A stretch of 64,000 nt of DNA, from positions 144,175,368 to 144,239,367 of the forward strand of contig JALGPY010000001.1 of NCBI GenBank assembly GCA_023055425.1, written 5' to 3'. The notes under the pieces are model-generated. The model searched no databases. It was not told the DNA's origin and saw only the letters and a program-made list of their open reading frames with translations. Below, one piece after another: positions 58,303-64,000 of this stretch; position 1 is the first letter of the stretch; each line of letters begins with the position of its first letter. Both the position numbers and the translations under genes were made by a program. Source of the DNA: Linanthus parryae. Its lineage: Eukaryota; Streptophyta; Magnoliopsida; Ericales; Polemoniaceae.

Positions 58303-58671
58303 GTAAGTTCTTTCAGTTTTATTTATTCAATCTGTGTACATTAATTTGCAGAAACTCCAATTATTTTCTAACAATCTTAAAACAGATTACGTTTCTGTAA
58401 AATTAATAAACACAGTAACAGATTCATTTCTACAATCTGCTTCTGTTTCTTTTATTATGTTCTAACCAATTACTTGCAGCAAAGATTAAATCTGTCAATA
58501 CAGTTTTATCTGTATTTAAATTTTTGACAGATCTTCTTAAACAATCTGACTTAACAGATTTTCTGTAAAGTATTGTACTAACTGTTAATATTCAGTCAAG
58601 TGTTAACAGATTTGTTATATTCATCTGTTAATTGCTGTTTAGTCAAATTATTGACAGTTTCTCCATTTCAG
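58303..58671 (+). other. Probable leader intron of the copia element
   Basis: Donor CA|GTAAGTTC at 58303 and acceptor CTCCATTTCAG ending at 58671, three bases before the gag ATG. The segment between is rich in T and repeated ACAGATT/CTGTTAA words, and has no frame. Confidence 0.45.
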
Positions 58672-58673
58672 AA

Positions 58674-60080
58674 ATGGCAGAAAAAACACCTGAGAACCAA
58701 GAGGCTGGAACGTCTAGAACCGTGACAGTGCCTACGAATCCGGTTCTTGCAGTCGGTTCCCATCATGTGGACAAACCAGAGAAATTCAGCGGGAAGGACT
58801 TCAAAAGGTGGCAGCAGAAGATGTTGTTTTATCTCACCACACTGAGTCTCGCTAAATTTCTCAAAGAAGACGCTCCTGCTTGTCCAGAAGACGCGGATCA
58901 ACAAACAGTGCAAGCGGTCCAAGCATGGAATCATTCTGATTTCTTAGCCAGAAACTATGTACTAAATAGTTTAGATGACCAATTGTATAATGTTTATTCT
59001 GCGGTCAAAACGGCAAAAGAACTTTGGCAGTCCCTTGAAAAGAAATATAAAACTGAGGACGCGGGCGCCAAAAAGTTTGTCGTTGAAAATTTCATGGAGT
59101 ATAGGATGGTAGATTCTACGGGCATTATGGCCCAAGTTCAGGAATTTCAATGTATAATTCATGATGTAATTGCAGAAAAGATGCATCTTCCTGAAGAATT
59201 CTTAGTCGGCATCATGATTCACAAACTGCCGTCGGCATGGAAGAATTACAAGAACTACCTCAAGCACAAGCGCAAGGAGATGTCAATGGAGGAACTAATC
59301 GTTCGGCTCCGCATCGAGGAAGGGAATCGACTTGCTGACGACAGGCCCTCATCAAGCCAACAGTCCAAAGTTAACGTGGTGGAAGAAAGGCCCAAGAACA
59401 ATCTCAAGCGGAAATCTGACTCAAATCAGGCCGAGAAGAAGAAGTTCACCGGGAAGTGCCACAATTGTGGTAAAACAGGCCACAAAATCAAGGACTGTCG
59501 CAAGAAGAAGAAAACCTCTAAAGGGAAGAAACCGGAAGCAAAACTAGCGGAAACCGACGATGGAGACAATTATGCCGCCGTCGTATCCGAAGTCAACCTT
59601 GCCGGAAGTAACCCTAAGGAGTGGTGGATTGATACGGGGGCTACCAGACACATTTGCTCCGATAAGAAGATGTTCTCGTCCTACGAGGAAGTCGAAAACG
59701 AGGAACCTCTCTACATGGGGAATTCAGCCACATCCGCAATTAAAGGGAAAGGGAAGATATCGCTGAAAATGACCTCGGGAAAGACTATCACTCTTCATGA
59801 TGTTCTCCATGTTCCGGATATACGGAAAAACTTAGTCTCGGGAGCTGTACTTAGCAAAAAAGGATTCAAACTAGTATTTGAGTCCGACAAGTTTGTATTG
59901 ACTAAGTCGGGGGAATATCTTGGGAAAGGGTACCTTAAGGATGGGCTCTTCAAACTTAATGTATTGACTATGATTCCTACTATGAATAAGAAAGCAGCAG
60001 TTAATTACTTGTCGGATCCTCTTCTTGTTTATGGCATAATCGATTGGGTCATGTCAATTACAACTCCATTCGTAAATTGA
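58674..60080 (+). pseudogene. copia gag-protease, frame broken before integrase
   Basis: Starts at ATG 58674 ([12 protein letters not shown]), which sits right after a splice-acceptor-like CAG. The gag domain (UBN2/copia gag type) covers about the first 240 residues; one CCHC zinc knuckle ([14 protein letters not shown], from about 59457); the aspartic protease active site appears as [12 protein letters not shown] (about 59623). The frame then enters the GAG-pre-integrase region and is thrown off near 60030, ending at 60080. In copia elements gag and pol are normally one frame, so this is damage rather than a natural boundary. Confidence 0.85.
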
Positions 60081-60177
60081 TGAAATTGGACCATCTTCCT
60101 AACGGAAGTATTGACTTAAAACCACAAATGTGAAATTTGTGTCGAGGCTAAATTGACTAAGAAATCGTTCAAACCAA

Positions 60178-62592
60178 TTGGTACGAAAATCAACAAGTCC
60201 TCTCGAACTAATTCACACTATTTGTGATTTGAAGTTTGTGCAAACCAGGAATGGGAAGAAATACTTCATTACATTCATTGACGACTATACCAAGTATTGT
60301 TATGTCTACTTATTACATAGTCGAGATGAAGCATTGGACGCCTTCAAACAATACAAGTCCGAAGTGGAAAATCAACTTAACAAGAAGATTAAGATACTTC
60401 GGAGTGATCATGGAGGGGAATATGATTCGCCTTTCATTGACATATGCGCTGAAAATGGAATCATTCATCAAACATCGGCGCCCTATACACCTCAACAAAA
60501 TGGGGTTGCGGAAAGGAAAAATCGAACATTAAAGGAAATGCTAAACGCATTGCTTTTGAGTTCAGGATTGCCTCAGAACTTGTGGGGGGAAGCTCTACTA
60601 AGCGCAAACTACATTCTAAATAGAATACCGAAAAAGAACTTCGACAAAACCCCATATGAACTATGGAAAGGTCGAACACCCTCATACAAACACTTGCGAC
60701 TGTGGGGGTGTCTTGCAAAAGTTGTGACCCCTCTACCGAAAAAGGTCAAGTTAGGACCTAAAACAATAGATTGCATCTTTATTGGATATGCGGCTAATAG
60801 TAGTGCTCATCGATTTCTGGTACACAAATCAGAAATACCAGACATTCACGAAAACACTATTATTGAGTCGGCCAATGCCTCCTTCTTCGAAGATATCTTT
60901 TCTTACAAAGTAAAGGAAGTACAAGAGTTTGGAAAACAGACGCATGAGACAGCCATTGGCAACGACCAAGAGGAAGAGTTAAGGCGGAGTAAACGAGCCA
61001 AAACGGCAAAAACTTTTGGACCTGAATTCCTAACATATTTAACGGAAAATGATCCAAAAAGTTACAAAGAAGCCATGTCTAGTGTTGATGCTCCATATTG
61101 GAAAGAGGCCATAAATAGCGAAATTGAGTCCATCTTACAAAATAATACTTGGGAATTAGTAGACATTTCGCAAGGCTCCGAGCCCCTAGGTTGTAAGTGG
61201 ATCTTTAAGAAAAAGCTTACACCCGATGGTACAATAGATAAGTACAAAGCGAGACTTGTCGCTAAAGGTTATAAGCAAATGGAGGGGTTAGATTTCTTCG
61301 ATACTTATTCTCCAGTGACGAGAATAACATCCATTCGAATGTTGATTGCTATTGCTTATATTTTCAATTTTGAAATTCATCAAATGGATGTTAAGACAGC
61401 CTTCCTAAACGGAGAATTAGAAGAAGAAATTCATATGGAGCAACCAGAAGGATTTAAAGTTCCGGGAACCGAAACCAAATATTGTCGACTTAAGAAATCC
61501 CTCTACGGTCTAAAACAGGCTCCAAAGCAATGGCACGAAAAATTCGATAAAGTCATGAAAGTTCATGGATTTCGAACAAATGAATGCGACAAATGTGTTT
61601 ATTCCAAAACTGTCGCAAAGGAATGTGTCATAATATGTTTGTATGTCGATGACATGCTAATTATGGGGAGCAACAAGACAATAATTCTTGATACAAAGAA
61701 GTTGTTTTCCACGAAATTCGACATGAAAGATCTCGGAATTGCGGATGTGATTTTAGGAATTAAAATCACAAAGACTGCTGAGGGCTATGGTCTTTCCCAA
61801 TCTCATTATATCGAGAAAGTACTCGAAAAATTTGATAAAGGGAATAACAAACCGGTTACAACACCAGTAGATGTGAGTTTACATCTCGCTAAGAATCGTG
61901 GCGAAGGTGTTCGACAATCAGAATATGCCCAAGTAATAGGAAGCCTCATGTACATTATGAATTGTACAAGGCCGGACATCGCACAAGCTATCGGGAAGCT
62001 TAGTCGCTTCACTAGTAACCCTGGTAAGGATCACTGGATAGCGTTAACTCGAGTATTAAGGTATCTTCGATACACTAAAAATTTAGGATTACAATACTCG
62101 AACTATCCAGCTGTCATGGAAGGATATTGCGATGCCAATTGGATCTCCGATTCAAGGGATTCTAAATCCACGAGTGGATACGTCTTCACTCTTGGAGGAG
62201 CGGCAATATTTTGGAAATCTTCAAAGCAGACGTGCATTGCAAGGTCTACTATGGAAGCAGAATTCATAGCGTTAGGCAAGGCAGGGGAAGAAGCAGAATG
62301 GCTTCGCCACTTCCTCGAAGATATCCCAACATGGCCGAAACCCGTGCCTCCTATCTGCATTCATTGCGATAGCCAATCTGCGATAGGTAGAGCACAAAGT
62401 AGCATGTATAATGGTAAGTCTAGAAATATACGTCGGAGACATAATACCATTAGGCAACTTCTCTCAAGAGGTATTATATCGATCGATTACGTAAAGTCAA
62501 AAGAAAACATAGCGGATCCGTTGACTAAAGGTTTATCGAGAGAACTAGTTGCAAGTTCGTCAAGGGGAATGGGATTAAAGCCAATCTCGTAA
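60178..62592 (+). pseudogene. copia integrase - reverse transcriptase - RNase H portion
   Basis: An 804-codon open stretch separated from gag by a short damaged interval with frame changes and stops (the Cys pair of the integrase zinc region, CEIC, is still legible at about 60130). The integrase core keeps its acidic residues in [16 protein letters not shown] and [10 protein letters not shown]; the reverse transcriptase keeps YVDDM (about 61650); RNase H shows [11 protein letters not shown] and [10 protein letters not shown]. No further stops, so the pol body is well preserved although the polyprotein as a whole is not intact. Confidence 0.88.
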
Positions 62593-63178
62593 AGAGTTGC
62601 ACGTAGCGGCAAACCCAACCTAGGTGACTGGAGATCCCAAGAACTAGGTTCAAAAGGGACAACCCAACTACCAGTGCAAATAAATAAATCACTCACCCGG
62701 AAATAAAGTTTCCAAATCCATTCCTAGGATGAACATCGAGTGATAGGGACAGGGTAAGCAAAAGGCTTTTAATGAGACCGTACCTTAAAAGATTTAAGGA
62801 GAGTATGTAGGATACTCGTTATGTGTCTCACCTATGTGGGTAGGAACGGGCCGGTTCTAGGAGGAGGATGTGGCTATCTCCTCTAAGTCTACTCATGAAA
62901 CCAGGACAGTGTTTCAAGGCCAAAATGAACACAACCATGAGAACCAAATTTGGATAGGTCCACTAATTGTGTGGTTGCTATCGACTAGGTATACACCGCG
63001 GCAAGCAGTTCAAGGCGATTCGTTCACTGACAAGCCAGTATACCCTATAGCATCTCACTAAGGGAAAAGTTCAAAGTCTATGACTACTTTCCTTAAGTAA
63101 TTAATGAACCACTTGAGATAGTTAACCACTACTTGGCATTTTCAGCATTAGCGCTAATTTGTCATTCATGTGGGGGAT

Positions 63179-63672
63179 TGTTGGAAAAGAGGTTTTTTGA
63201 CCCGACTTTGAGTGAGATTATAATCCGGCTCATATACGAGTTAACAACACCAATTGCATCATCGTGTAGAGGGCAACTTGGTGGTCGTTGCGATAACTCA
63301 TCTGTCAAAAAAACATTAAGGAATGAATGATCAAATCATGCTCTCAAAATGAGTTCATGAGCAAACAATTTGTTGGAAACAAAATAGAACCACATCTTGG
63401 TTCAAGGGAGAAGATGTGGTTCTATGTTGTACTTCATCTTCTCCCTTGAACCAAGATGTGGTTCTATTTTGTTTCCAACAAATTGTTTGCTCATGAACTC
63501 ATTTTGAGAGCATGATTTGATCATTCATTCCTTAATGTTTTTTTGACAGATGAGTTATCGCAACGACCACCAAGTTGCCCTCTACACGATGATGCAATTG
63601 GTGTTGTTAACTCGTATATGAGCCGGATTATAATCTCACTCAAAGTCGGGTCAAAAAACCTCTTTTCCAACA
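63179..63672. repeat. Perfect inverted repeat, 238-bp arms, 18-bp spacer
   Basis: The left arm 63179-63416 and right arm 63435-63672 are exact reverse complements by eye, including homopolymer lengths (6 and 7 bp runs). The outer termini are TGTTGGAAAAGAGG and its complement. A smaller inverted repeat (AGAACCACATCTT / AAGATGTGGTTCT) sits at the arm-spacer junction. Confidence 0.93.
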
Positions 63673-63677
63673 CAACT

Positions 63678-64000
63678 CATACTCAAGTACTCTTAGTGCA
63701 TGTTTGGCAACCCTATTTTTAATCAACTTTGATTAAAACAGGGTGTTTTTTTAAATCCATTTGGCATGGCTGTTTTTCTGCCTGTTTCAAAGCAAAAACA
63801 TGCTGAAAAATAGCTGTTTAAAAAAAAAGCAAAAGTGGTGTTTTTTTGGTATTTTTCATAGTATTGGTGTTTAAAGACATTTCGACTATGATTAGATGAA
63901 AAAAAAATAACAAATACATGTTGGTATTGTATGTAAAAATGATATTCAAGCAAATTAAAATTGAAATTAAGTAAATTTGTCAAAAGTGTTTTTGATTTTA
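63678..64000. other. Start of another repeat, cut by the window edge
   Basis: GTGCATGTTTGGCAACCC near 63696 looks like the terminus of a TIR element, a form common in plant MITEs, but its partner would lie beyond the window. No gene. Confidence 0.35.

Larger units (their letters stand above)
57836..63672 (+). mobile_element. Ty1/copia LTR retrotransposon with a palindromic 3' terminus
   Basis: A 5837-bp unit bounded by TGTTAGAAAA at the left, CTTTTCCAACA at the right, and the 5-bp direct repeat CAACT at 57831-57835 and 63673-63677. The order gag - protease - integrase - reverse transcriptase - RNase H is that of Ty1/copia. A polypurine tract (TGGGGGA, 63171-63177) precedes the right terminus. 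The left terminal region does not match the right terminus beyond about ten bases, and I see no standard primer-binding site. The coding region is interrupted near 60030-60180. Confidence 0.8.

Noticed and set aside
1..64000. CRISPR arrays, bacterial operons, tRNA or rRNA genes
   Set aside because: The window is plant nuclear DNA. No spaced direct-repeat array and no tRNA or rRNA sequence that I could recognise by eye.

Overview
This window is nuclear genomic DNA of a flowering plant, most likely a eudicot. It has spliced genes with GT..AG introns, TATA-box promoters, a plant eIF4A, an NFD4/nodulin-like MFS transporter and a DUF3511 protein, set in a dense load of plant transposable elements. 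The wording of the eIF4A C terminus reminds me of asterid sequences, but I cannot place the species.

Host genes I can support are few: a DUF3511 gene (14690-15070, +), eIF4A (ATG at 22277, stop at 19143, -, four coding exons plus a 5'UTR exon, exactly 413 aa), an unrecognised small gene assembled from six exons (about 31249-33045, -, 140 aa), a single-exon GT4-type glycosyltransferase (36545-38026, +), and a nodulin-like MFS transporter (48333-42096, -, three exons, 564 aa). At the left edge (706-5211, -) lies a spliced but frameshifted gene resembling plant-mobile-domain, transposon-derived proteins.

The rest is mostly mobile DNA. DNA transposons: a complete, apparently intact hAT element (38299-41872) with an 8-bp target duplication, inserted inside a Stowaway MITE; three non-autonomous TIR elements with exact 8-bp duplications (42923-43444, 34247-34769, 27908-28560); a MULE-like element with a 10-bp duplication (25395-25839); a stack of nested TIR elements (23575-25185); and several Stowaway MITEs of one family. 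Retroelements: a degenerate L1-type LINE (48689 to about 54690, -), a second LINE remnant (about 26880-29230, +), three poly(A)-tailed retroposons with 13-16 bp duplications (9435-10572, 10808-12832, 55573-56458), a 25-bp 'ghost' insertion that is almost only poly(A) (29872-29896), and a Ty1/copia retrotransposon (57836-63672).

The most unusual structures are: (1) the copia element, whose 3' end is a perfect 238-bp-arm palindrome unlike its 5' end, yet whose outer ends carry TG..CA and a matching 5-bp CAACT duplication; (2) the intact hAT element together with a relative sharing its terminus in an intron of the MFS gene; (3) a 2-kb retroposon carrying its own uncharacterised basic ORF and a tandemly duplicated 5' segment; (4) the uncharacterised 140-aa gene. 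Everything here was read by eye. Homology calls rest on remembered family motifs, and no database search was possible.
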